Origin: Pollenia angustigena
Lineage: Eukaryota > Arthropoda > Insecta > Diptera > Polleniidae
DNA length: 64,000 nucleotides
Reading direction: 5' to 3'
Assembly (NCBI GenBank): GCA_930367215.1
Contig: OV884057.1
Coordinates: 103,999,284 to 104,063,283, forward strand
Position numbers and translations under genes: made by a program. Shown here piece by piece: positions 22,918-33,722 of the stretch (within the stretch, counting starts at the first letter, position 1; the number at the start of each line of letters is the position of its first letter). The notes under the pieces were generated by a model. The model was not told the DNA's origin. It saw only the letters and a list, made by a program, of their open reading frames with translations, and made no database searches.

Positions 22918-25420
22918 TGAATGTTGTGATAAGGTTTCTGGTGATTCCTCGGGAAATTGCGTCAGCTGGATTTTGTTTGGAATTGACGTGTCTCCATTGA
23001 CTTGGACTGCTTGACATTTGAATTTTTGCTACCCTGTTCGCCACGAAGGTGTGAAAAGATGCTGCTGGTGAAGTTATCCAAGAGAGGACAATTTTTAAGT
23101 CTGACCAGAAGAAGTTTGCTGCATTTTGTAGACATAAATCTTTTTTCACTCTATTTGTTAGTTCCACCCCTAGTACTGCGGCACATAATTCTAATCTTGG
23201 TAGAGTTTGTTTTTTGATTGGTGCAACTCGTGATTTGGAACAAATCAATCTAACTTCTACCGTTTTATCTTTATATGTTGAACGCATGTAGATTGCTGTT
23301 CCATAGGCTCGTTCAGAGGCATCAACAAACGTGTGAACTTGTACTGCTATCGCCCGTTCATGTTTCAGCACGAATCGGTCTATCTTAATGTTATTTATTG
23401 CTGCTATGTTTTTTCGGAACTTATTCCATTCGTCTTGAAGATTTATGGGTAATTCATCGTCCCACGAAATTGCTAATTGCCATAATTCTTGTAAAAATAT
23501 TTTTGCCTTTACAATGACCGGTCCGAAAAGTCCTAATGGATCAAAGATCTTGGCCAGTTCTGAGCTGACTATTCTTTTCGTCACGCTTGTGCTTGCTGAG
23601 GTTTGTGCTCGTCCACGTAACTGATCCGACATTGGCAGCCATATCAGTGTTTTGATTGAACAATTGGAGCTCTCGTCCAAGTCTAGATTGACCTCCTTAT
23701 CTTCAGGAGCAATGCCGCTTAGTAGTTGAGGATGATTTGAACACCATTTCCTAAGCTTAAATCCAGCTTCTCCCAATAATAAGTTAAGTTGACGTTGTGA
23801 TTCTAGTGGAGTATGGATAGAATCAGACCCACTAAGGCAATCGTCTACATAGAAGTCATCGCGTAGTATTTTTGCTGCTAAGGGGTATCTTGTGGTATTT
23901 TGTCAAGCTAAGTGTTGAAGACACTTTGTTGCTAGATATGGTGCTGACGAGGTGCCATAGGTTACCGTTTTAAGGCGATAATATTTGATGTCCTGATGTT
24001 TTTTGTATCTCCAAATGATCAGCTGAAACATCTGATCAACATCGGCTACCTGTATTTGCCGATACATTTTCTCGATATCCGCCGAAAATACAAATCTGTG
24101 CATACGAAAACGTAACAAAATGGCAAATAGTTCACTTTGCACGGTTGGTCCGGCATGTGGTATGTCGTTGAGGGAGGTGCTGGTAGATGATTTGGCCGAT
24201 GCGTCGAAAACTACTCGTAGTTTCGTTGTAGAGCTTTCGGGCTTCAGGACACAGTGGTGAAGCATTACGTAATGTGAATCCGGAATGTCCTCTTCCTGAA
24301 TTTCCTCCATGTGTCCCAAGGATTCATACTCCTGCATAAATTTGTTGTACTCTGTTCTAAGTGGGCCATCGTTGTTCAGTCGCCTTTCAAGTGATAAGAA
24401 CCGATTGAAAGCCATTGATTTTGATGTTCCGAGAGTGATTGGGTTTTCGGAAAATGGAAGGCGAACAATGAATCTGCCTTCTGTATTTCTTCTTACATTC
24501 TGCATGAAGTGTTCTTCACATCGCTTCTCAGCTTGAGACAATGTTCGTTCAGTATCATTTGTGTCTTCAAGCTTCCAGAACTTCTCTATTAGTTGATTTG
24601 TTGTTTGGTATTCTGGGCTGAATACTGCACAGGTGACTGCATTGTTGTTGCTTTCTTGTAGTCTGCCTGTTACAATCCAGCCTAGCACTGTGTTTTGTAG
24701 AATTGGTAATTCGTGATCGATCCTTATTTGTTCTGGGCGCATCCATTGATGGTAAAATTCTGCTCCAATTAACATGTCAATTTTGTCCGTACGATTGAAC
24801 CAGGGATCTGCCAATTTTATATTTTCAGGAATATTCCATTCCGATATATCAAATGATTTTGTGGGCTGTGGTGACACTATGTTTGGAAGCACGAATGCTT
24901 CGACCCTTGTAGTATAGTTGCTTGAACATGCTTGAAGCTCGAGGTTTACTCGTTGGGATACGTTGTGGATCTTGCGTCCTATCCCTTCCACACACAGATC
25001 TAAATCTGATGACTTCAGCGATAGTTTATTTAGTAATCTGTTTGTTACTAAATTAACTTGTGATCCGGAATCCAGTAGGGCTCGGATTGTACATGTGCGG
25101 CCATTGAGTCCACACGCCTTTACCCTTGCTGTGGCTAAGACTGTGTAGCTGTTACCCGTACCTTCCTTGTTTGCAGAAGCTACGATTGGGGCATTTGTAT
25201 TTCCGTTTGAAGAGGACTCTACGTTGGTCTTTTGAGGGTTTCCCCCCGAGGATGATGATGGTTTTCCTTTTGATGTTTCCAAATGCAATAGCGTATTGTA
25301 TTTCTTCGTGCATTTTAGGCAGGAGCGTGATGTGCATGCTTTGGCGTTGTGATCTGGTCTGAAGCAATTGACGCATAGATTTTTCCGTTGTGTCCATTGT
25401 AATCTTTCTGGTGGTGACAT
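22874..25420 (-). pseudogene. Bel-2 pol: zinc knuckle, protease, RT, RNase H
   Basis: Sense frame from 25420. It shows CVNCFRPDHNAKAC and CLKCTKKYNTLLH (Gag/Pol zinc knuckles), the DUF1758-type protease with active-site LLDSGSQVNLV near 25070, then RT with KLRVVFDASAKSS and FSADIEKMYRQI. A TGA at 23903-23905 stops it after CLQHLA. The same frame continues through the catalytic FYVDD (about 23850), KRIVSSELAKIFDPLGLFGP and the RNase H-like region HTFVDASERAYG, TLPRLELCAAVLG and FFWSDLKIVLSW, to 22874. A frameshift near 22900 passes coding to the next frame. Apart from the TGA and the shift, motifs look functional. Confidence 0.88.
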
Positions 25421-26783
25421 TTTAAGGAACTTTTCACAATAATATATGGGATGCCCTGTTGATCACATATTTTACAATTTGATGTAGATGTAGTTGCTGT
25501 TGTTGTTAGTTTTGTTCTACTCACCCCAGCTTCTAGAGTCTTTCCGCGCGTTTCTAAAGCTTGGAATCGATGCTCTATAAACCTAAGTAACTCGCTTAGA
25601 CTTACAAGGTTCTTGTTGTCCTTAAGAGATTGCTCGAACAGTGTTTGGGTCGAGGAGTCAAGTTTCCTCAGTAATATGTGAACTATTATGGCGTCCCATT
25701 TATCCACTGGGAGGCCTTGTGCTGACAAACCATGGGTGCATTCTTTCGCGAGGTCGTGTAAACATTTGAGTGCTTGTGCTGTCTCATTTTTAATTTGTGG
25801 ATGTGATAACAAATTGTTCAATAATGTGGTCACAATTTTCTTTTGTTGTCGTATCTGCTCACCAAGATATTCCATGCGATTTCGTAATTTGCTGATGTAA
25901 TCGGTAGATGTTTTATTAAATTCTTTGGCTCGTCTGCCAAGTGTGTAGTTAAATAAAACATTTTCTCCACTTCGCTCATTGTCGCGTTGTGGATCAGCTG
26001 GATGTAAAGGTCTTTAAAAGCTACCCATTGTAGGTAACTGCCGCTGAATTTGGGTATTTGAATTTTTGGCAACTGTGGTTGACAATGTTAACTTCTTCTG
26101 ACGATTCGTGAAGTAGTTTCGTTGGCGATATTGGCACTTGATTGTAACACACCTTGTTTGTTGTGTACCTCCGCTTGCAGCTCGTAAAACTCATCCAACG
26201 TATAACCGTCAATTTGCTCTTCAGATGTTAACTGCCATAAAGTGTCGTTGTTTGACGAGAAATCATGCATATATTTGTCAATGAGCGTTAGTTTGCTCTG
26301 ACAATACGACTCCTCTCGATTTTCCTCAGACTGTACCTCGTCGATTATTCGCCTTAGTGCTCTCATTAGAGCCCGTTGATTACGAAGAACTTTGCTCGTG
26401 ATTTCATCAAGTTTTGGTTCTTTCTGCATACCGCCATTTGCACCTTCGGTTTCTATGGATTGTCTTATTGACGATTTAACTATTGGTTGCGACAATTTTC
26501 TTATTTCGGACTCAAACAATTCTTTGTATTTGAGTGTGTCATCCGAAATGCGTAAGTATTGCTCAGTAAAATACACGTGATGCAAAGGTGGATTTGATAG
26601 ACACCTTATTTTGTTGTCAATGTTCTCAAATTCTAGCCATTGCATGTCAAGTCGTTTTAGACGCTCCAAATAGTACTCTTTTGTTTTTCTTGTGGCTGGG
26701 TCCTTTTTAACGTTACGGATTATTGTGTTTATTTTTTCCGCCGTCTCCTGTTGGATGGCAACAAGTTCTTCAAAGGATTCCAT
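25315..26783 (-). pseudogene. gag: Bel-2 gag (DUF1759-type)
   Basis: The ATG at 26783 is the first after the leader. The N-terminal part (26783-26088) is charged and helical. An in-frame stop at 26088-26090 is followed in the same frame by LPKIQIPKFSGSYLQWVAFK and IAWNILVSRYDNKR, the DUF1759 capsid-type block. A one-base shift near 25860 moves coding to 25875-25315 (LLNNLLSHPQIKNETAQALK and LSELLRFIEHRFQAL). A second shift near 25430 leads into the pol frame at 25420. Gag builds the virus-like particle. Three breaks make it non-functional here, in contrast to the near-identical LTRs. Confidence 0.85.
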
Positions 26784-26984
26784 GATCTTAGTTGCTGAAT
26801 GCGATGCTGATAGGTTGTCAGTGGTAACTCGATTGATATAGTTGTTTGTAAGATACTAAACTGTAGTTAGGAACGCTATTGAGTATATAGTTGACTGCGT
26901 TTTCTGATGTAACCCTGTTGTAGCCTCAGGACAAATGTTGTAGCCTCAGGACTAAATGTTTCAGGACCGCCGGATTCTGATGAT

Positions 26985-27332
26985 ACCCTGTCTTTTGTAA
27001 CAGGCCCGCCGAAGTTGATGAGATCCTACCTCTTGTAATAGGACATTTGGATTGATGATGAGATCCTGTCTCTTGTAACGGGACCGTTGAAGTTGATGAG
27101 ATCCTATCTCTTGTAATAGGACCTTAAGCTTGATGATGAGATCCTGTCTCTTGTAACAGGACCGTTGAAGTTGATGAGATCCTATCTCTTGTAATAGGAC
27201 CTTAAGATTGATGATGAGATCCTGTCTCTTGTAACAGGACCATTGGGTTGCGTTTTTCCGATGAGATCCTGTCTCTTGTAACAGGACCGTCGGTTTGCGT
27301 TTTCTGATGAGATCCTGTCTCTTGTAACAGGA
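26985..27332 (-). repeat. Nine-hairpin tandem array in Bel-2 leader
   Basis: Nine tandem units spaced 38-47 bp, each a potential stem-loop. On the + strand they read TCCTGT-CTCTTGTA-ACAGGA or TCCTAT-CTCTTGTA-ATAGGA, with a 5-6 bp stem and an 8-base loop. Left arms of the 5-bp core start at 26987, 27025, 27065, 27103, 27143, 27181, 27221, 27268 and 27314. Most stem changes are matched on the other arm (GT/AC versus AT/AT); one unit has a wobble (27065) and one a mismatch (27025). The loop is almost invariant. The array lies between the primer-binding site and gag, so it would sit in the 5' leader of the genomic RNA. Possible roles are packaging, dimerisation or translation control. Confidence 0.88.
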
Positions 27333-27347
27333 CCGTCGGGGTCACCA
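27330..27347 (-). promoter_or_regulatory. Bel-2 primer-binding site
   Basis: On the sense strand, TGGTGACCCCGACGGTCC starts two bases after the 5' LTR end. TGG pairs with the tRNA CCA end, as in other LTR elements. The priming tRNA is not identified here. Confidence 0.75.
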
Positions 27348-27349
27348 AA

Positions 27350-27930
27350 TGTTGTTTGCAATAACGATTGAACACCAAAGGTTTCCTTTGGAGTTCAGAT
27401 TTTGTTTTGTTGTAAATTTGAGTTAGCCCAGGTAGAAACACCATGTGCTAGTTACTATTTAAAATAAGCCTGGGTAGAAGCACCGAGACTGATCAAGCAA
27501 TCAAAAAGGTTAATCTTTGTTTGCCTAAAGTTCTTTATTTTTCATTGCTTTTTATACAATTAAATTTCTTAAGTCTAAATTAAAATAACAATAATAATAA
27601 TAACAATATTTAAATTTGCGATTGCAATTATAATAAATGCTTTACTTGCATTTTATTAAATAACAATAAAGGTAAAAAATGACTTATAATAAACAGTTTA
27701 AAAGTAAATGACTGCTTTACTTGCATTTTATTAAATAACAATAAAGGTAAATGACTTACAATAAACAGTTTAAAAGTAAATGACTGAATTCTGTCGTATA
27801 AGCATAAATTAATAAGTAGGTCATGGTTTTATAAATTTTTTATTGTTTTGAAATTGAATATTTAATGTTAACATGTGTTAACAAAAGAAATTGTTTATTG
27901 TTTTGAAATTAGTGTTAACATGTGTTAACA
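27350..27930 (-). repeat. Bel-2 5' LTR
   Basis: 581 bp, TG...CA, the same length as the 3' LTR and differing at three positions. It should hold the promoter of the element, read on the minus strand. Confidence 0.95.
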
Positions 27931-27935
27931 GTATG
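27931..27935. repeat. 5-bp target-site duplication, right (Bel-2)
   Basis: Second copy of GTATG. Confidence 0.93.
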
Positions 27936-28880
27936 TTTGCATATTTGTATGCTTTGACACAAAAGCTGTACATTTAGAACCAGTAAGTGACCTATCGACC
28001 AAAGCTTTTTTAGCACCTTTCTCCTGCTTTATTGGAAGACGTGGATGTCCCGCAATCATATATTCGCACAACGGTACGAACTTTGTCGGAGCAGCAGAAC
28101 TTATCCAAAGGGATCGTCTAGAATCTATAAAAACTCTTCAAACCCAAGTAACTCACAACTATAGCCATCAAAACATCATTTGTAAATTCATTCCCCCTCG
28201 TGCCCCACATATGGGCGGACTCTGTGAGGCCGGTGTAAAATCCTTCAAAACCCACCTAAAGAAAATGATACCAGATATGAAATTCACCTTTGAAGAGCTG
28301 TCAACAATTCTCACTCGCATAGAATCGTGTTTAAACTCTAGACCCTTTAGTCCTGCTAGCGATGACCCAAACAACCTTAACCCCTGGATACTTCCTTATT
28401 GGCACTCCATTATTGACCCCAGCCGAACCTGATGTAAGCAGCGAAAACCTGACCCTCATCAACCGCTGGAAACGCCTAAAGGTCATCTACCACTCATTTT
28501 GCCAAAGATGGAAATCCGAGTATCTTGCCGAAATTCATCGCAGGTACAAGTGGAAGTCTCAGAAGGGTAACGTTAAAGTCAACGATTTGGTAGTCATCGA
28601 AAACAACAACTTGCCACCCAACGAATGGCAAATGTTTCGAATTACTAAGACTCATATTGGAACTGATCAAAACTGTCGAGTTGTCGACATCCAGACAAAA
28701 AATGGGATCGTTACCAGTGTAGTGTACCTGCTAAGCGTCCACTGCTTACCCAATAATCAACCTAAAATGTATACATGCCACCCGAATAACTGTAGGGTAA
28801 ATGCCATACACAAAAGATCAAATAACGGCATTTACCCAATGACTCAATGTGTTCGAACACATGAGTCAATACAATGGTAA
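27936..28880 (+). pseudogene. Bel-1 integrase, 3' part
   Basis: Continuation of the integrase cut at 18777: FDTKAVHLEPVSDLSTKAF, then a DNG-type motif that here reads SHNGTNFVGA, so the second catalytic Asp is His, then IPPRAPHMGGLCEAGVKSFK with the catalytic Glu kept and the usual Trp changed to Cys. Near 28384 an 8-base loss relative to the duplicate at 31442 shifts the frame. Coding continues in the frame LTPGYFLIGTPL, INRWKRLKVIYHSFC and WQMFRITKTHIG (DUF5641-type C-terminus). The gene end overlaps the LTR start at 28791. Confidence 0.87.
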
Positions 28881-29288
28881 AGCAGATCAATCAGAATGTG
28901 AGTGACACAATTTTGATTATCTAATGAGTACATTCCTCACTCATGCATTCTGATTGGTCACGCATTATGCAAAGGGTAAAGCCATGATAATTCCATGGTA
29001 CCGAAAAAGAGACATAGATATTAAGAATTAATACTATAAGTTAGAATAAGTAGGCAATAGGATAGAATTAGTATAAAAAGGGCAGTAGTCCACAAATAAA
29101 TCAGACTTTGCATTTGAAAACTTAAAGCGGTACTTGTTGCCTTGTTTGATTCTCCTAGTCTCTAATTTAACTGTCGCAAGTTTAAAATTATATTGGGCTA
29201 TAGGAAAATAAATACACACATACAATATTCTTCACCTATACACCACACCAGACCCATTACAAAAATTGTGGTTTTGTTTTAAAATACA
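28791..29288 (+). repeat. Bel-1 3' LTR (copy A)
   Basis: About 498 bp, starting TGTAGGGTAAATGCC. The end is placed at a CA near 29288 because the copies at 31540 and 46345 share sequence up to there. There is a TATA box (TATAAAAAG, 29072-29080) and a polyadenylation signal AATAAA (29207-29212). U3 contains three inverted repeats: 28795-28805 with 28827-28837, the 29-bp near-palindrome at 28840-28868 with TGACTCA on each side, and 28888-28898 with 28946-28956. Confidence 0.8.
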
Positions 29289-29545
29289 TTTAACATTTTT
29301 AAAAATTTTTCAAACTAACTTTACACTGAATTCCTACTTACAGGTATGGCATCCCACCAAACATTTCTAAGTTTCTCATCAACAGATTTGATTGCTGTCA
29401 ATATATTCACCCCCACACGACCCGCAAACTTGAATCGAAGTGAGATCCCAGATGCCATATCTGTCAAATTAATCACAACACCTTGCTTCATTGTAATCTG
29501 TTTTTCTGACCTATGGTGAACTTCACCAAGTCATGGGTGCCGGAA

Positions 29546-30306
29546 TGTTTAATGATGACTCATTTATAACGCAGCACCCTGTAAAAACCTAGCGGTACTT
29601 TAATTGTTATTTACTTATGCCCAATTTTCAGGATAGTATTTAAATCAATATTAAGTTAATTTTCATAACAAACTTAAATCGTATTTAAAACAGATTGGTT
29701 TTTTGAGTATTATTTGAAAAGTCTTATTTAATTAAGATAAAAGTATGGTAGCACTACTAAATACAAAAAAAAAATATAAAAAATTGTATTTATTTACAAG
29801 TTGGTCTGAAAAAAACAGATGACTGTTAATGCTTTGCCTGTTGTTGTTGTATTGTTGTGATATTGAAGCCACCGTGATAAAATATTACAATGGAAACTTA
29901 AGTTGAAATTAAGTGTACCACATCGGTGACTTAAGTTTTTAGTGAAGAAGAGAATTTTGTATTTAAAACGATTTTAAAAATAAATGTGTTTTAATATCAG
30001 TCCTGAAAATTGGCCATTAATCTTTAATTCTGTCATTACATTATTTTTCTTTTACTAAGCCTAGCTTGTTAAATAATGTTTAAAATCAAAACCATTTACT
30101 CTAGTTTCGATCGTTAACGCGTAAACAACAGACAGTGAAACAAACTTTAAACAACATATTGTACAAAAAATAAATTAACATTCAAAATCTTAATATTAAA
30201 TAAAACTAAAATATAAAAATAAAACAAAGTGTTTTTTATTTAAATCTAAAATATAGTGAACCGTGTTAACTTTGAGGAATTGAAAATTAAAGTTCAGCCC
30301 TCAACA
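29546..30306 (+). repeat. LTR-2 copy A, interrupted by a small DNA element
   Basis: Same LTR as 11330-11694, split by the 399-bp element at 29618-30016. It ends in CAACA followed by the candidate primer-binding site TTTGGTCCTAACGACCCGG (30307-30325) and a leader to 30388. No coding sequence follows. Confidence 0.72.
29618..30016. mobile_element. 399-bp MITE, TTA target duplication (copy A)
   Basis: The ends TGCCCAATTTTCAGGA and, inverted, TGGCCAATTTTCAGGA are flanked by TTA at 29615-29617 and 30017-30019. The LTR-2 at 11.4 kb has the empty site with a single TTA. A three-base TTA/TAA duplication suggests PIF/Harbinger-type mobilisation. It has no coding capacity. Confidence 0.8.
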
Positions 30307-30388
30307 TTTGGTCCTAACGACCCGGATAGTTTTTTACCAAAAAGTTTACAAAAACCAAAATGTTTTATTTAGACAACAACAAATAACA

Positions 30389-31115
30389 CACTAGGGTGAC
30401 CGTTAAAATCAAAAGCATAAAGTGTAGTGTGACAGTCAAGGCGAATTCAACAAGTAGTTTTCTATTAAAAATTAAAAATAAAAATTAATTAAATCAACCC
30501 CCAAACATTTGGTCATTTTCGCAACGAAACATAAAGTTTTTTATTAAAAAATTTATTAAATCAAAATTGTGTTTAAAAAGCAAAATTTGCAAAGTTAAAA
30601 GTGAACAAAATCTAACGGGACCCAAATTCCTTGGCGCAGTAGCAGCAATAACAACAGCATTATTAGCAGACAAAACAACAACTGAACTGGCAGAATAAAA
30701 TAAAGAAATTTGTTTTATTTTTGTTTTTTCTTTAAGCCCGTATGACACTTCATTTTTTAATCATTAATTGATATAGAATTGATAGAAAGAAACAGTAAAT
30801 GCTAGAAAGAGCAAACTATAAAAAATGTAAACAAAGTTTTTTTTCTCTTGTTATGGTTTTGTTTCAGGGATGGCGTTGAGAATTTTAAAAATTGTACCAG
30901 CAACCTTTAAAAATTTTACTTTTTTACCCTAATTGTACTAAAAGATTTTTTTAGTTGAAATTAATTCTTAAAAGACACCACAAAAAGGTATTATAAATCT
31001 TAATTTAAAAAGTATCAACAGAAAAGTACAATTGAAATAACTTAGCCATCCCTGTTCTGTTAATTTTATTAAATGTTGCCAACTTTTTGTTTATGAGAAA
31101 CCTAAAAACAATTAG
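30389..31115. other. AT-rich flank with a possible second LTR/primer-site junction
   Basis: No gene is supported. At about 30500 CCCCCAAACA is followed by TTTGGTCATTTTCGCAAC, which looks like another LTR end plus primer-binding site. The rest is AT-rich. Confidence 0.4.
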
Positions 31116-31510
31116 CAATCATATATTCGCACAACGGTACGAACTTTGTCGGAGCAGCAGAACTCATCCAAAGGGATCGTCTAGAATTTATAAAAACTCT
31201 TCAAACCCAAGTAACTCACAACTATAGCCATTAAAACATCATTTGTAAATTCATTCCCCCTCGTGCCCCACATATGGGCGGACTCTGTGAGGCCGGTGTA
31301 AAATCCTTCAAAACCCACCTAAAGAAAATGATACCAGATATGAAATTCACCTTTGAAGAGCTGTCAACAATTCTCACTCGCATAGAATCGTGTTTAAACT
31401 CTAGACCCTTTAGTCCTGCTAGCGATGACCCAAACAACCTTAACCCATTGACCCCTGGATACTTCCTTATTGGCACTCCATTATTGACCCCAGCCGAACC
31501 TAAAATCAAC
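31116..31510 (+). pseudogene. Bel-1 integrase fragment, duplicated
   Basis: Second copy of the integrase core end (SHNGTNFVGA, IPPRAPHMGGLCEAGVKSFK, LTPGYFLIGTPLL). It is joined by deletion to the region just before the LTR. It keeps the frame that copy A lost at 28384. Confidence 0.85.
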
Positions 31511-31539
31511 CTAAAATGTATACATGCCACCCGAATAAC

Positions 31540-32012
31540 TGTAGGGTAAATGCCATACACAAAAGACTCAATGTGTTCGAACACATGAGTCAATACAATG
31601 GTAAAGCAGATCAATCAGAATGTGAGTGACACAATTTTGATTATCTAATGAGTACATTCCTCACTCATGCATTCTGATTGGTCACGCATTATGCAAAGGG
31701 TAAAGCCATGATAATTCCATGGTACCGAAAAAGAGACATAGATATTAAGAATTAATACTATAAGTTAGAATAAGTAGGCAATAGGATAGAATTAGTATAA
31801 AAAGGGCAGTAGTCCACAAATAAATCAGACTTTGCATTTGAAAACTTAAAGCGGCACTTGTTGCCTTGTTTGATTCTCCTAGTCTCTAATTTAGCTGTCG
31901 CAAGTTTAAAATTATATTGGGCTATAGGAAAATAAATACACACATACAATATTCTTCACCTATACACCACACCAGACCAATTACAAAAATTGTGGTTTTG
32001 TTTTAAAATACA
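31540..32012 (+). repeat. Bel-1 LTR, copy B
   Basis: As in 28791-29288 but with a 25-bp deletion near 31566 that removes one arm of the first U3 inverted repeat. Confidence 0.8.
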
Positions 32013-32341
32013 TTTAACATTTTTAAAAATTTTTCAAACTAACTTTACACTGAATTCCTACTTACAGGTATGGCATCCCACCAAACATTTCTAAGTTTCT
32101 CATCAACAGATTTGATTGCTGTCAATATATTCACCCCCACACGACCCGCAAACTTGAATCGAAGTGAGATCCCAGATGCCATATCTGTCAAATTAATCAC
32201 AACACCTTGCTTCATTGTAAACTGTTTTTCTGACCTATGGTGAACTTCACCAAGTCATGGGTGCCGGAATGTTTAATGATGACTCATTTATAACGCAGCA
32301 CCCTGTAAAAACCTAGCGGTACTTTAATTGTTATTTACTTA

Positions 32342-32742
32342 TGCCCAATTTTCAGGATAGTATTTAAATCAATATTAAGTTAATTTTCATAACAAACTTA
32401 AATCGTATTTAAAACAGATTGGTTTTTTGAGTATTATTTGAAAAGTCTTATTTAATTAAGATAAAAGTATGGTAGCACTACTAAATACAAAAAAAAAATA
32501 TATAAAAAATTGTATTTATTAACAAGTTGGTCTGAAAAAAACAGATGACTGTTAATGCTTTGCCTGTTGTTGTTGTATTGTTGTGATATTGAAGCCACCG
32601 TGACAAAATATTGCAATGGAAACTTAAGTTGAAATTAAGTGTACCACATCGGTGACTTAAGTTTTTAGTGAAGAAGAGAATTTTGTATTTAAAACGATTT
32701 TAAAAATAAATGTGTTTTAATATCAGTCCTGAAAATTGGCCA
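32342..32742. mobile_element. MITE with TTA duplication (copy B)
   Basis: Duplicate of the element at 29618-30016 with TTA at 32339-32341 and 32743-32745. Present in both units, so it inserted before the tandem duplication. Confidence 0.8.
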
Positions 32743-32995
32743 TTAATCTTTAATTCTGTCATTACATTATTTTTCTTTTACTAAGCCTAGCTTGTTAAAT
32801 AATGTTTAAAATCAAAACCATTTACTCTAGTTTCGATCGTTAACGCGTAAACAACAGACAGTGAAACAAACTTTAAACAACATATTGTACAAAAAATAAA
32901 TTAACATTCAAAATCTTAATATTAAATAAAACTAAAATATAAAAATAAAACAAAGTGTTTTTTATTTAAATCTAAAATATAGTGAACCGTGTTAA

Positions 32996-33722
32996 GGCCT
33001 AGTTAGGCGAACGTTGCTGTACCCGTAATGTACCGCACCGTACTGTAAGCACGTTGGTGCACTTATAGAACATTTAAAAACGTGGTTTATGTTTTTTCTA
33101 TACATAAACAAAAAACAATAGTATACATAAAGCAAATCACACAGTGATGGGAATCAAAAATGTTTTAAAAAGTACCAAGTGATTTAAATGGTATTAAAAA
33201 AGTATTTTGTGTATGTAAAAAACGTTAATAGTTTAATGTTTATATTATAGATTTTCAATAAACAAATTTGTATTTTAGCATATATGTATATTATAACAAT
33301 AGATATATTGTATTGTGGTGTATGCACCAAACAAGGTTTTGCTACCATTTAAAGCCTTTTATTCTTTTCACATTTCCATTGTATGTGTATATGCATTTGT
33401 TTATATGTATTGTACATCTAAACATAAATATATTTGTTTATATGGAAATATGTTGTATATTAAGTTGTTTTGTCTCAATTCCATAGCTTAACTGAAAAAA
33501 GTACCAAAAACGAGCAAAAATACCCGCATTCAATTTAACATACAAGCAGCCCATCACTGCTTTACAACTGTCACGTAACAACGGCATGCAAATCTGTTTA
33601 ATACAGATCGAGACGTTCCGTCAACGTGACATTTAAATTCAGTAAGCATTTGCATTGTTTGCAAATGACAAAACGAACCAGACGTTCCATTAGGGGACGT
33701 GAACGTTCGGCTAACTCTGCCT
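32996..33722. mobile_element. 727-bp TTAA-flanked DNA element, unit B only
   Basis: Flanked by TTAA at 32992-32995 and 33723-33726. Unit A has the uninterrupted site (GTGTTAACTTTGAGG near 30267). The ends are imperfect inverted repeats: GGCCTAGTTAGGCGAACGTT at the left, and AGGCAGAGTTAGCCGAACGT at the right when inverted. TTAA duplication is typical of piggyBac or Kolobok families. No transposase is visible; short open frames inside have no motif. Confidence 0.82.

Larger units (their letters stand above)
18778..27930 (-). mobile_element. Bel-2: young roo-like Bel-Pao element with env
   Basis: A 9,153-bp LTR retrotransposon on the minus strand with matching 581-bp LTRs, a GTATG target duplication, a primer-binding site (27347-27330), a hairpin-array leader, gag, protease, RT, RNase H, integrase and an F-type env gene, then a purine-rich tract before the 3' LTR. 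The LTRs differ at 3 of 581 positions, so insertion is recent. Even so, I count at least three frameshifts and four in-frame stops across gag, pol and env. It interrupts Bel-1, of the same superfamily but in opposite orientation. The env makes it roo-like and retrovirus-like in plan. This copy is not intact. Confidence 0.93.
28053..31115. repeat. Tandem segmental duplication, unit A
   Basis: 3,063 bp starting within the Bel-1 integrase (CAATCATATATTCGCAC) and ending CTAAAAACAATTAG. It is repeated directly from 31116. It holds the integrase end, the Bel-1 LTR, LTR-2 with a small DNA element, and AT-rich flank. Only one base (C) is shared at the breakpoint. Confidence 0.93.

Noticed and set aside
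26985..27332. Regular direct repeats with ~40-bp pitch, like a CRISPR array
   Set aside because: Spacers are themselves repeated, the array sits in a retrotransposon leader in a eukaryotic genome, and there are no cas genes.
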